Positions 1-7,682 of a stretch of DNA of 12,645 nt are shown piece after piece. Position 1 is the stretch's first letter, and the number at the start of each line of letters is the position of its first letter. The notes under the pieces were generated by a model. It was not told where the DNA came from and ran no database searches. It saw only the letters and a list, made by a program, of their open reading frames with translations. This DNA comes from an uncultured Eubacteriales bacterium. Lineage in GTDB: Bacteria; Bacillota; Clostridia; Oscillospirales; Acutalibacteraceae. The stretch covers positions 1 to 12,645 of the forward strand of contig ONNU01000310.1 in assembly GCA_900319255.1 (NCBI GenBank), written 5' to 3'. Both the position numbers and the translations under genes were made by a program.

Positions 1-247
1 CAGGGTCAGTCGCAAGATAAACATAATCGCTTTTTTCTTTTTTCTTTACAAGATCGTCGGCGAGCTTTTCCTTTCCTTTTATTATCTCATATTTCGGAGC
101 AAATTTTTTCTTGATATCCACACTCAGACGGTTTGGATTAAGATCTCTGATATGACCCATCGAGGCTACCACCTCATAATCAGCTCCGAGATATTTTTTT
201 ATAGTTTTCGCCTTGGCAGGCGACTCCACTATAACAAGCTTTGACAT
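1..247 (-). CDS. topA: DNA topoisomerase I, N-terminal fragment
   Basis: Type IA topoisomerase that relaxes negatively supercoiled DNA. Only the first 82 codons are inside the window; the gene runs off the left edge. The translation starts MSKLVIVESPAKAKTIKKYL, the classic start of the Toprim domain, then has GHIRDL near residue 32 and ends in ATDP, the beginning of the acidic ATDPDREGE metal-binding motif. The ATG at 247 is preceded by a strong GGAGG seven bases upstream. It follows dprA by 44 bases on the same strand, the usual dprA-topA pairing in Firmicutes, and is probably cotranscribed with it. Identification is from motifs and context. Confidence 0.97.
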   Translation of the reverse strand, partial: MSKLVIVESPAKAKTIKKYLGADYEVVASMGHIRDLNPNRLSVDIKKKFAPKYEIIKGKEKLADDLVKKKEKSDYVYLATDP

Positions 248-291
248 TATCCTTCCTCCGATAAAATACTGCATTTCTGACAGCTGTTTTT

Positions 292-2007
292 TCATTTTCT
301 TACAAATTTATTGCCGGGCAGCCTTTCGATATAACCGTAAAGCTCAAGCTCCGTAAGGGATGCAAGCACCTCTCCTGCCGAAAGACCTGTGACGGCTTTT
401 ATTACATCTGTAAATATAGGTGTATCCGAAATTGTATCATACACCGAAACAGCAGCAGATGTCAACTGTTCAGTGGAAATTTTCTTTTTTCTTTCATCTT
501 TTTTTGCACTTTCTGAAATATTCGCATCACTGTGTTGTGCATTTTGTACAACGACCGGACTCCATGTTCTCTGGTTCGGGCGTGTGATGTGTTTTTTCTT
601 TTTGCCTGCCCTTGCAGCGGCTTTTCTCCTGTTCTCCTCGTTCATCCTGCCGGTGAGCTCATTGATATCCGTATTTGCTGAAAACAGCGCCGAAAAGACC
701 TTTTTATCCATTGTAAACAGCGGTTCTGCGGGAGGAAATGACTCCTGCTCCTCAATAAGCTCCTCCGCAGAGCTTTCATCAGCAAATGTCTCCGCCCCGG
801 GATCAGCCTCCGGCTCCGGCTCCTTCTCCTTTTCCTGCTCCTGAGCAGCCGCATCAGAAGCCTCCTTTGCAGGCTCCTTCTCCTGCTGTATGGCTTCTGC
901 GGCAGTAACGGGAAATTCCTCCTCGTCATAGAACGACCGCTGACCGGAGGTTTCACAAAGTGTGCCGGCTGATTTATCCTGAACGGCAATGACACGCCCG
1001 TATTCATAGCAGGACGAGCTGGGCATTTCCAGATCGTCGGTATTTCTGAGTATCAGCTCCTCCGGCTTTGTAGAAAGCAAAAGCATCTGATATTCCGACA
1101 GCTCCGGATTGACATAGATGCTGCCGCCCTCAAGATCCCGCCGGGATACCCATGACAGAATATCATCTGCGCAAAGAGCAGCTGAAAAGCCGCAGCGCAG
1201 CATATAATTCGTACCGCTTGCAAAGGGATTATCCATATTTCCCGGGAAAGCAAAGACCTTTCTTTTCTGCGCAAGGGCAAATTTTACTGTGATAAGCGCC
1301 CCGCTGCCAAGCCCTGCCTGGACTGTCGCAATACAATCCGACATACCAGAGATTATCCTGTCCCTTGCGGGGAAGGTATAGACCGTAGGCGGATATTTCG
1401 GGGGATATTCGGAAACCACAGCGCCGTTTTTCGGTACCTCGCTGAGAAGGAAATCGCTGACCTTGCTTTTGAACATATCAATGCCGCAGCCGAGAATACA
1501 GATCGTTTTTCCCTCCGGCTTCAGGCAGCCCTTATGGGAATAGATATCTACCCCGTAGGCTCCGCCGCTTACCACTACCGCTGATTTTTCCGCAAGATCA
1601 TAGCCGATACTGTACGCAAGCTTCTTTCCGGAGCTGTCGGGATTCCTTGTGCCCACAACGCCGATATGGACATCCTTCTGGGGCGGGAGCTTCCCCTTTA
1701 CATAAAGCACCACCGGGGGGGTCGCTGTCTGAGCAAGCCTGACGGGATAATCCGGGCTGCCGAAGCTTATGATATCAATTCCCAGCCTTTCACAGCTTTC
1801 CACAGCATTTTCACTGTAGCCCAGTTCCTTTTTCATCAGCCTTGAAAGCTCTCTTTCAGAAAACACCCCTGAAAAACGAAGCTCATTTTCATTCGCTCTG
1901 AAAACATTCTCCGGGGTTATGAACCTGTCCAGAGCAGCCTTGAGCTTTTTGCTGTCCGTTCCAAGACAGCATTGCAGCCATATCCAGTATTTTGCATATT
2001 TATCCAT
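292..2007 (-). CDS. dprA: DNA processing protein DprA (Smf), unusually long
   Basis: DprA binds incoming single-stranded DNA and loads RecA during natural transformation. The 571 residues are well above the roughly 290-380 usual for the family. Residues 1-100 match the N-terminal helical region. Residues 115-285 hold the Rossmann-like DNA-binding domain with GVVGTRNP (116-123), SGGAYGVDIYSH (147-158), FPARDRIISG (212-221) and SGALIT (235-240). Residues 512-571 form the C-terminal winged-helix domain ending YGYIERLPGNKFVRK. The extra length is a linker at about 290-511: an acidic Glu/Pro/Ala block (about 374-425) followed by a Lys/Arg-rich block (about 455-510). The family RNR motif reads RDR, and the usual VVEA reads TVQA. 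The ATG at 2007 has AGGTGA upstream. It lies 21 bases after the methyltransferase gene and before topA. Confidence 0.96.
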   Translation of the reverse strand: MDKYAKYWIWLQCCLGTDSKKLKAALDRFITPENVFRANENELRFSGVFSERELSRLMKKELGYSENAVESCERLGIDIISFGSPDYPVRLAQTATPPVVLYVKGKLPPQKDVHIGVVGTRNPDSSGKKLAYSIGYDLAEKSAVVVSGGAYGVDIYSHKGCLKPEGKTICILGCGIDMFKSKVSDFLLSEVPKNGAVVSEYPPKYPPTVYTFPARDRIISGMSDCIATVQAGLGSGALITVKFALAQKRKVFAFPGNMDNPFASGTNYMLRCGFSAALCADDILSWVSRRDLEGGSIYVNPELSEYQMLLLSTKPEELILRNTDDLEMPSSSCYEYGRVIAVQDKSAGTLCETSGQRSFYDEEEFPVTAAEAIQQEKEPAKEASDAAAQEQEKEKEPEPEADPGAETFADESSAEELIEEQESFPPAEPLFTMDKKVFSALFSANTDINELTGRMNEENRRKAAARAGKKKKHITRPNQRTWSPVVVQNAQHSDANISESAKKDERKKKISTEQLTSAAVSVYDTISDTPIFTDVIKAVTGLSAGEVLASLTELELYGYIERLPGNKFVRK

Positions 2008-2028
2008 TTATGTTCACCTGCCTGTAAG

Positions 2029-2817
2029 TTACGGCTGAGCCTTCATCAGCTCATACATAAGTATGGACGCAGCAGCAGATGCATTAAGCGATTCTGCCCT
2101 GCCCTTCATTGGTATCATTACTCTCATGGTGCAGGCATTGATGGTATCGTCATCAAGTCCGTTCCCCTCGTTTCCGATCAGCATGATCCCGCCTGCGCTG
2201 AGATCAGCTTCTGCGATGCTTCTGGCATCTCTCGGGGTGGAAGCATATGTTTTTATGCCGTTTTTTCCGGCATCTGCAATATACTCTGTAAAATCGTCAA
2301 CAATAAGCACCGGCAGCCTGAATACAGCTCCCATACTGCCTCTTACCACCTTCGGGGAATAAATGTCACAGCAGTCCCCGGAAAGTATCACTCCCTGCGC
2401 GCCGAGTGCCTCCGCTGTACGAAGGATCGTTCCCAGGTTCGAGGGATCCTGTATTCTTTCAAGCCCCACATAGCAGCCGCCCTTTTTTATCTCCGGGATA
2501 TTCTCCCTTACGGCGGCTATGCACAGAAAACCCTGGGGCGTCCGGGTATCTGAGATCCTGCTGAAAAGAGCCGGGCTTATCAGGGTGCTTCTTTTTGCGG
2601 CTTTTTCCAGCCTTCCGGCATCCTCCTGGTATTTATTGTAAGCGTTCTCTGTGCAGCAGAAGCAAAGTATCTCTGCGCCGGAATACAAAGCGTCCATGCA
2701 CAGCCTTATGCCCTCACAGACAAAGCAGCCCTCTTCACGTCTTGCCTTTGCGGAGGACATGAGCTTTGTTATTCTCTTTATCAGCGGATTATCCTTTCCG
2801 GTTATTATCTCAGTCAT
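2029..2817 (-). CDS. SpoU/TrmH-family RNA 2'-O-ribose methyltransferase
   Basis: SPOUT-class enzyme expected to methylate ribose 2'-OH in rRNA or tRNA using S-adenosylmethionine; the exact target base cannot be told from sequence. With the ATG at 2817 it has 262 residues. An N-terminal substrate-binding domain (about 1-105, starting MTEIITGKDNPLIKRI) precedes the catalytic knot domain. Motif 1 is DPSNLGTILRTAEALG (124-139), with the conserved Asn and Arg. Motif 2 is LIGNEGNGL (213-221). Motif 3 is IPMKGRAESLNASAAASI (235-252). An in-frame GTG at 2829 would add four residues; neither start has an ideally spaced ribosome site, so I prefer the ATG. Either start overlaps the end of the upstream shikimate-kinase-like gene (8 or 20 bases), suggesting translational coupling. 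Confidence 0.93.
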   Translation of the reverse strand: MTEIITGKDNPLIKRITKLMSSAKARREEGCFVCEGIRLCMDALYSGAEILCFCCTENAYNKYQEDAGRLEKAAKRSTLISPALFSRISDTRTPQGFLCIAAVRENIPEIKKGGCYVGLERIQDPSNLGTILRTAEALGAQGVILSGDCCDIYSPKVVRGSMGAVFRLPVLIVDDFTEYIADAGKNGIKTYASTPRDARSIAEADLSAGGIMLIGNEGNGLDDDTINACTMRVMIPMKGRAESLNASAAASILMYELMKAQP

Positions 2818-3337
2818 TTTCCTTTTCACTTCCTGCCGAAATACTTTCGATCTGCTCCTTTATATAAAGGGCTGTTTCAGAAATTGTCCTCTTCCCCACT
2901 TCTATAGTCAGATCGGCATATCTTTCATACAGCGGCTCTCTTTCATCATAAAGATCCCTTAGCGTCTGACCGCTGCGGATGGAAACCCCTCTGTTATGAA
3001 GATTGCCCACTCTTTTTTCGATTTCCTCATACGGCAGCTTTATGTATACCACAACACCGATACTGCTCAGATGCTCCATTGCTTCTCTTCCGTAAACAAC
3101 GCTGCCGCCTGTAGCGATAACGGTATGATCGGTCATTATGGAAGCATTGACCTCATTTTCGATACGGTTAAAGCCCTCTGTACCCTCCTGATCTATGATC
3201 TCGCTGAGAAGTCTGCCGTCCTTTTCCTGAATAAGCAGGTCGCTGTCACAGAATCTGTAACCCACAGCCTTTGCAAGAACCACGCCGACTGTACTTTTTC
3301 CGCAGCCCGGCATTCCGATCAAAATAATATTATTCAT
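2810..3337 (-). CDS. aroK: shikimate kinase-like P-loop kinase
   Basis: Looks like shikimate kinase (ATP + shikimate to shikimate 3-phosphate, chorismate pathway). Visible features are the Walker A loop GMPGCGKS (8-15), DSD (31-33), the lid region around NRGVSIRSG, and REPLYERYADLTIE near the C terminus. Two substrate-site motifs are altered. The family FRxxE reads FNRIE (56-60), so the shikimate-binding Arg position holds Asn with Arg one step later. The GGG motif reads TGGS (76-79). From memory, a clostridial subgroup annotated as shikimate kinase shares these changes, so the substrate is less certain than the fold. I chose the ATG at 3337 because AAAAGG lies nine bases upstream; the ATG at 3346 directly abuts that AAGG. 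It overlaps the following methyltransferase gene. There are no other aromatic-pathway genes here. Confidence 0.85.
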   Translation of the reverse strand: MNNIILIGMPGCGKSTVGVVLAKAVGYRFCDSDLLIQEKDGRLLSEIIDQEGTEGFNRIENEVNASIMTDHTVIATGGSVVYGREAMEHLSSIGVVVYIKLPYEEIEKRVGNLHNRGVSIRSGQTLRDLYDEREPLYERYADLTIEVGKRTISETALYIKEQIESISAGSEKEND

Positions 3338-3371
3338 GCTAATCATCCTTTTCCGGCATTTCCTGCGCCTG

Positions 3372-4130
3372 TCAGCCCAGAAGTCCGCCTATCTTATCCT
3401 TGATATCGTCAACAATACCTGAAACCTTTTCCTTTACCTCATCCGAGCTGAGAAATTCGATAGCTGCGCTGAGAGCCTCGCCCTTGAGATCATTTGTCCT
3501 GAATACAGCGGCGCCGTCCTTAAAGCTTCCGCCCTTGAGAGAAAGGGTTATTCCGTTGGTATTGGGTATTTCCACGGTATGACTTGCAATAAAGCTGATA
3601 TTATTGCCGCCGTTGTTTATATATTTGATATGCTTGTTATTTTCAAGCACATCGCTGAGAACCACATTGAGAATATTATCAGGCACGCTCAGCTCGCCAA
3701 GCTTTGCTTCATATATCTTTGCCTTGACCTCGCTGGTAGAGCTGTCAAGATCGAACATAGCCTTGCACTGCAGCGCAAAGGGCTGACCCTTGTAAAAAAC
3801 ATGGGAATAGACCCTTACAACTCCGTCATCGTTCAATTCAAGCATGATATGGTCGATGCCGGTATTTGTCCCGTCATTGTCCTTGCAGAGCTTATCATTG
3901 ATATAGGTATTGAGCATAGCCTCGCTTACCTCAAATTCCTGATTGACGATACTTCCCTTGAGCGCAGTCATAATAAGCCCTTCCTCGCGCTCCTTGAGAG
4001 TATATTTCTCGGCGATATTATCCTGAAACGCAAGATAAGCGCAAATGCCGGAAAACACCGCCATGCCCAGTATGAATACAAGCACGATCACCAGTACGAT
4101 CTTTTTTGCAGATCTGCTCTTTTTTTCCAA
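3372..4130 (-). CDS. single-pass membrane protein of unknown function
   Basis: I do not recognise this 252-residue protein with certainty. It has a Lys/Arg-rich N terminus (residues 1-10), one strong transmembrane helix at about 11-34, and then an extracytoplasmic domain of about 215 residues without cysteine motifs, zinc sites or an obvious catalytic signature. The domain is rich in alternating hydrophobic strands, and the tail ends in a short amphipathic Lys/Asp/Gly stretch. The layout resembles YpmS-type (DUF2140) proteins of Firmicutes, but that is only a topology-level comparison. The start codon is TTG at 4130, supported by GGAGG seven bases upstream; there is no better ATG nearby. It sits between mutS2 and the shikimate-kinase-like gene on the same strand, 34 bases before the chosen start of the latter. 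Confidence 0.8.
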   Translation of the reverse strand: MEKKSRSAKKIVLVIVLVFILGMAVFSGICAYLAFQDNIAEKYTLKEREEGLIMTALKGSIVNQEFEVSEAMLNTYINDKLCKDNDGTNTGIDHIMLELNDDGVVRVYSHVFYKGQPFALQCKAMFDLDSSTSEVKAKIYEAKLGELSVPDNILNVVLSDVLENNKHIKYINNGGNNISFIASHTVEIPNTNGITLSLKGGSFKDGAAVFRTNDLKGEALSAAIEFLSSDEVKEKVSGIVDDIKDKIGGLLG

Positions 4131-4179
4131 AACGATCCCTCCAATAATACGGAAAATCCCTGATAACCTCTGACCTGCA

Positions 4180-4225
4180 CCTGAATCCGTGAAACTGACA
4201 TCACCGCTGAGTTCACGGGTTCAGG
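4180..4225. repeat. 14-bp inverted repeat downstream of mutS2 (repeat piece C)
   Basis: Left arm CCTGAATCCGTGAA (4180-4193) and right arm TTCACGGGTTCAGG (4212-4225) pair over 14 bases with one non-Watson-Crick position and an 18-base loop. It lies 11 bases beyond the mutS2 stop. There is no T-run after it on the minus strand, so it is a poor intrinsic terminator. Bases 4185-4202 (ATCCGTGAAACTGACATC) match 12477-12494 at 17 of 18 positions, and the similarity continues weakly on both sides. It is therefore listed as a piece of the same interspersed repeat as the right-edge copy. The 18-base loop and left arm are the shared part; the right arm appears to be specific to this site. Confidence 0.7.
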
Positions 4226-4235
4226 CTGTACTTCA

Positions 4236-6584
4236 TCATTTAAGCTCAGCAATGGTCACTCCGGCTTCGCCCTCTCCGAAAACACCAAGACGGAAGCTGC
4301 GGATACTGGGGTGTTTTTTCAGATGCTTCTGTATCTCTGTGCGAAGTACGCCTGTGCCCTTGCCGTGGATTATGGTCAGCTGATGAAGTCCCTGCAGCAC
4401 GGCGCTGTCAATGGCTCTGTCAACGTCCATGATCGCATCTATAGCATTCTGTCCCCTGACGTCCACCTCTGTGACTGCGCTTTGCTTTGTATCCCTGCGG
4501 ATAGTCCTTGTTGCGCTGCGTTTGGGCAGCTTTACCTTTTCCTGCTTGAGCAGACGGATATTATCAAGCTTTACTCTGGTCTTGATAATGCCTGACTGAA
4601 CGAGAACGCTGTCCTTGCCGGTTTCCAGCACCGTGCCTTCCTTGTCAATGTCAAAGATAAGCACCCTATCGCCTTTCACAAGCGCTCTGGGCAGAACATA
4701 ATCCTCATTGCTTCTCTCTGCCACAGGATCAGCTGCATTTTCCATATTGCGGATATCAGCCTTCAGCTTGCTTTTTTCCTGCGCAGATATCTCCTGCTTT
4801 TTCCTGATAGCCTCTATTTCGTCAAGAACGCCGTAAACCTGTGCTCTTGCCTTTGTGATGATGCTCTGGGCTTCACCCTTTGCAAGCTCTATCTGATCGT
4901 TCTTTTCCTTTTCTGCCTGCTCTGCAAGCTGCCTTGCCTTTTCAAGCTCCCTTGCAGCCTGCAGCTTCATTGCATCGGCTTCCTTTATTTTTTCCTCCAG
5001 CTCGCTGCGGTTCTCTTCAAGCCGCTTTACGATGCTTTCAAATTTCGTATTCTCCGCCGATACAAGCTCCTGCGCTCTCCTTACGGTGTATTTATCCATT
5101 CCCAGACGCTCGGAAATAGCAAAAGCATTTGATCGTCCGGGCATTCCGATAAGCAGACGGTAGGTGGGACGAAGTGTCGCTACATCAAATTCACAGCAGC
5201 CGTTTTCAACTCCGTTAGTGTCCAGCGCAAAGCTTTTCAGCTCGGCATAATGAGTTGTGGAGGCGATTTTTGCGCCCTTGCCCCGCAGCTGCTCAAGTAT
5301 GGCAACAGCAAGGGCAGCGCCCTCAACAGGGTCTGTTCCTGCGCCCAGCTCGTCGATCAGCACAAGGCTTTTTTCATCAGCCCTGTCCATGATGCTTATT
5401 ATATTGGTCATATGAGCCGAGAAGGTAGACAATGACTGCTCGATACTCTGCTCATCTCCTATATCCACAAGTATTTTCTCAAATACCGAAAGCTCGCTGT
5501 TATCCGCTGCCGGGATCATCAGTCCGCTCATTGCCATAGCCGAAAGAAGTCCGATGGTTTTCAGCGAAACGGTCTTTCCGCCTGTATTCGGTCCCGTTAT
5601 CACCAGCGTGTCAAAGCTTACTCCCAGCTCCACGTCAGCTGCAACGACCTTATCAGCCGGGATAAGGGGATGTCTTGCTTTTCTGAGGATGATCCTGCCC
5701 TGATCGTTCATTACGGGTAGGCTTGCCTTCATACTGTATGCCAGCTCCGCCTTTGCAAAGATCAGATCAAGCTCCGTCAGCAAACGATAGCTGTCCTTGA
5801 TATTATCGGCATACGCTCCGGCTTCTGCGGAAAGCTCTGCAAGGATACGTTCTATCTCCGCCTGCTCCTTTGACTGCAGCACACGGATATCATTATTTGC
5901 CTCGACTACTCCCATAGGCTCGATAAATACGGTAGAGCCGCTGGAGGAGGTATCATGTACAAGTCCCGGAACATTCGAGCGGAACTCTGATTTTACCGGG
6001 ATAACAAAGCGTCCGCTTCTCATGGTGATGATGCTGTCCTGGAGATATTTCTGCATGGTGGAGGAATGAATGATCTTTTCAAGCCTTTCCCTTACCTTTG
6101 CGCTGCAGGCTGCTATCTTTTTTCTTATCGCCAGCAAGGCAGGAGAAGCGTTATCTGCGATCTCCTCCTCGGAAAGTATGCATGAATTTATCTTTGTTTC
6201 AAGATATTTGTTCGGTATCAGCGCATTAAAACGCATATCCAGCACCGTTTCAACATTTATGCAGCGTCCCCGCCATTCCGTTACTGTTCTTATGGTATGG
6301 AGCAGCGCAGCTATCCTCATAAGCTCAAGCGTAGTAAGCACTGCGCCTGCCGCTGCCCGTGAAAGCGACCCGGACATATCATGGAGCCGCCCGAAAGCGG
6401 GACTTCCGAAACGCCCGGAAAGGCTGTGAGCGTCACAGGTCTCCTGCAAAAGAAGCCTTGCCTCATACAGCCCGCTGGAAGGCTCAAGCGCTAAAGCAAG
6501 CTCCCTTGATGCTTCAAAGGAAGTTTTCTCCGCCAGCCTTTCAAGTATTTTATCATATTCAATTGCTTTTAAATTTCTGTCCAT
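4236..6584 (-). CDS. mutS2: MutS2 ATPase/endonuclease with Smr domain
   Basis: MutS2 proteins suppress homologous recombination and, in Bacillus, also act in rescue of collided ribosomes. The 782-residue length is normal for the family. The N-terminal helical core (about 1-290) leads to the ATPase domain with Walker A GPNTGGKT (331-338), Walker B LVLIDELGAGTDP (407-419) and STTHY (442-446). A long charged coiled coil runs from about 505 to 615. A KOW-like beta segment (about 635-680) follows. The C-terminal Smr nuclease domain (about 707-782) has VDVRG, IIHGKGTGVLR (738-748) and FGEGEAGVT. The ATG at 6584 has AAGGA eight bases upstream. It is preceded by a 339-base gap after recO, so it probably has its own promoter. 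Nothing looks broken. Confidence 0.97.
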   Translation of the reverse strand: MDRNLKAIEYDKILERLAEKTSFEASRELALALEPSSGLYEARLLLQETCDAHSLSGRFGSPAFGRLHDMSGSLSRAAAGAVLTTLELMRIAALLHTIRTVTEWRGRCINVETVLDMRFNALIPNKYLETKINSCILSEEEIADNASPALLAIRKKIAACSAKVRERLEKIIHSSTMQKYLQDSIITMRSGRFVIPVKSEFRSNVPGLVHDTSSSGSTVFIEPMGVVEANNDIRVLQSKEQAEIERILAELSAEAGAYADNIKDSYRLLTELDLIFAKAELAYSMKASLPVMNDQGRIILRKARHPLIPADKVVAADVELGVSFDTLVITGPNTGGKTVSLKTIGLLSAMAMSGLMIPAADNSELSVFEKILVDIGDEQSIEQSLSTFSAHMTNIISIMDRADEKSLVLIDELGAGTDPVEGAALAVAILEQLRGKGAKIASTTHYAELKSFALDTNGVENGCCEFDVATLRPTYRLLIGMPGRSNAFAISERLGMDKYTVRRAQELVSAENTKFESIVKRLEENRSELEEKIKEADAMKLQAARELEKARQLAEQAEKEKNDQIELAKGEAQSIITKARAQVYGVLDEIEAIRKKQEISAQEKSKLKADIRNMENAADPVAERSNEDYVLPRALVKGDRVLIFDIDKEGTVLETGKDSVLVQSGIIKTRVKLDNIRLLKQEKVKLPKRSATRTIRRDTKQSAVTEVDVRGQNAIDAIMDVDRAIDSAVLQGLHQLTIIHGKGTGVLRTEIQKHLKKHPSIRSFRLGVFGEGEAGVTIAELK

Positions 6585-6615
6585 TTCTTTATTCCTTTAT
6601 TATATTACTGATTTA

Positions 6616-6646
6616 TTTATATTTGTTATTTGTACGTTTTTGTCAC
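6616..6646 (-). promoter_or_regulatory. possible mutS2 promoter
   Basis: On the minus strand a GTGACA (-35-like, 6641-6646, five of six consensus bases) is followed after 19 bases by TATAAA (-10-like, 6616-6621, five of six). The spacing is two bases longer than ideal. A closer TATAAT at 6599-6604 is too near the ATG at 6584 to leave the ribosome site in the transcript. Some promoter is expected because of the long gap after recO. Confidence 0.35.
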
Positions 6647-6680
6647 CAATAATTCCTCAGCAGAGAGACGGCGCGGCAAG

Positions 6681-6743
6681 AGAATCCGCTGTTCCGCTTT
6701 AATGCCTTGAATCATGCTTAGTCAGTATTTCCGCTTTTGTCCG
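6681..6743 (-). repeat. interspersed repeat copy A
   Basis: This 63-base segment aligns without gaps to 12515-12577, with 47 of 63 positions identical by hand count. Differences are scattered and often two to three bases apart. In both copies the next few bases start a hairpin. On the minus strand the conserved part reads as ACAAAAGCGGAAATA... (TKAEILTKHDSRH then a stop), compared with TKAEMLMKYGSGHES in the other copy. It may be decayed coding sequence or a non-coding repeat; no complete gene is present. Confidence 0.7.
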
Positions 6744-6762
6744 CAGCGGTATTCCGCCGCTG
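6744..6762. repeat. short hairpin beside repeat copy A
   Basis: CAGCGG (6744-6749) and CCGCTG (6757-6762) pair perfectly around a seven-base loop. The hairpin starts immediately after repeat copy A, in the same relative place as the much larger hairpin next to copy B. No T-run follows on either strand, so I do not call it a terminator. Confidence 0.5.
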
Positions 6763-6923
6763 TCCCGGAAGAAGCCAGCGCTCAGAAGAAGCCAGAATAT
6801 CAGAAAAAACTGCAGGATCTGAAATCACTTACTTTTCATAGCTTTTTCACAGCCCCTTTCGGGTTTACCCGGAAATGCTTTTGCACAGTCTGCATTTTCA
6901 GCTTTCAATTATATACCTCTTCC

Positions 6924-7682
6924 CTACATCAGCTCCGATTCGGAAATTCTTATCTTTTTGAAATAATCCAGACTTGTGAAGCTTTTGTCTGCTATCTTCA
7001 AGGTATATTTTTCGGCAAGGTCTGCGAAATCGTAAATATCCTGCTTTTCAAGAGCAAATGAAAATATCTTTTTCGGCTCGGCTAACAGCGATGTCCTCAC
7101 TGCATTCAGCGACTTTTTTGACAGCACCGCCGTATTCTCTGCCCGGCAGCATCTGCTGCACCACAGACATGAAGTGTCAAGATCAAAATACATCCGGTCG
7201 TCCTCATATTCTCCGCATTCACGGCAGGCTACGATATCCGGCATAAATCCTGAAAGCCCCATCATTCTCAGCTCAAACACAGCCTTTATCACAAGCTCAT
7301 GACGCTTTCCCTCGCTGAGCAGATGCAGACAGTTCAGCATAAGGCTCAGATATTCGGGAGATCCGCTGCCCTCCGGAATAACCTGTATCGCAAGGTCGCA
7401 GAAATACTGGGCAAGCGCAAGCTTCCTGATATCAAACATTATATCATAAAAAAACATCTTCGGGATAGCTTCATCAAGAGTGTAGCTTTTTGCTCCCTCG
7501 TATAACGAAAAATTTGAATAGCACAGCAAGCCCACAGCCGCTCCGAATCGCTTTGAAGCATTGCTGCCCCCGCGAAGAAAGCAGTTCAGTATCCCGTTAT
7601 TGCGTGTAAGAATCGTCAGCAGATGCTTTTCCCCTGCGAGCTTCTGATCCGAAAGCACAAGCCCCTCTGTATTCAGCTTCAT
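6924..7682 (-). CDS. recO: DNA repair protein RecO
   Basis: Recombination mediator that works with RecR to load RecA on SSB-coated single-stranded DNA and to anneal strands. The 252 residues match the family length. The N-terminal OB fold begins with MKLNTEGLVLSDQKLAGEKH and contains LLTILTRNNGIL and LRGGSNASKRFGA (about 21-48). The helical C-terminal domain carries the four-cysteine zinc site CREC (153-156) and CSRC (175-178), with extra cysteines at 172 and 179. The ATG at 7682 has GGGGAG seven bases upstream, a well-placed site even though it lies inside the preceding small gene. It is downstream of era and the yqzL-like gene, the standard Firmicutes order. Confidence 0.96.
   Translation of the reverse strand: MKLNTEGLVLSDQKLAGEKHLLTILTRNNGILNCFLRGGSNASKRFGAAVGLLCYSNFSLYEGAKSYTLDEAIPKMFFYDIMFDIRKLALAQYFCDLAIQVIPEGSGSPEYLSLMLNCLHLLSEGKRHELVIKAVFELRMMGLSGFMPDIVACRECGEYEDDRMYFDLDTSCLWCSRCCRAENTAVLSKKSLNAVRTSLLAEPKKIFSFALEKQDIYDFADLAEKYTLKIADKSFTSLDYFKKIRISESELM

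Larger units (their letters stand above)
6585..6923. other. 339-base intergenic region between recO and mutS2
   Basis: No convincing gene lies here. Reading leftwards from recO it contains a region with no clear recO terminator, a pair of 11-bp direct repeats GAAGAAGCCAG (6768-6778 and 6785-6795), a 6-bp hairpin (6744-6762), repeat copy A (6681-6743), and an AT-rich stretch with a possible mutS2 promoter next to the mutS2 ribosome site. A plus-strand open frame from 6714 exists, but it runs far into recO antisense and has no family resemblance. Confidence 0.7.

Noticed and set aside
389..844. Plus-strand 151-codon frame opposite dprA
   Set aside because: Antisense shadow of the low-complexity linker; Ser-rich composition comes from the complementary Glu/Ala codons.
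642..1007. Arginine-rich 121-codon minus-strand frame inside dprA
   Set aside because: It is a frame-shifted reading of the Glu/Lys-rich linker codons; no ribosome site and no family resemblance.
6599..6604. TATAAT just before mutS2 as its promoter
   Set aside because: Transcription would begin at or after the ribosome binding site, leaving no usable leader.
6714..7061. Plus-strand 115-codon frame over the recO end and gap
   Set aside because: Half of it is antisense to recO, it has no ribosome site, and its sequence suggests no family.
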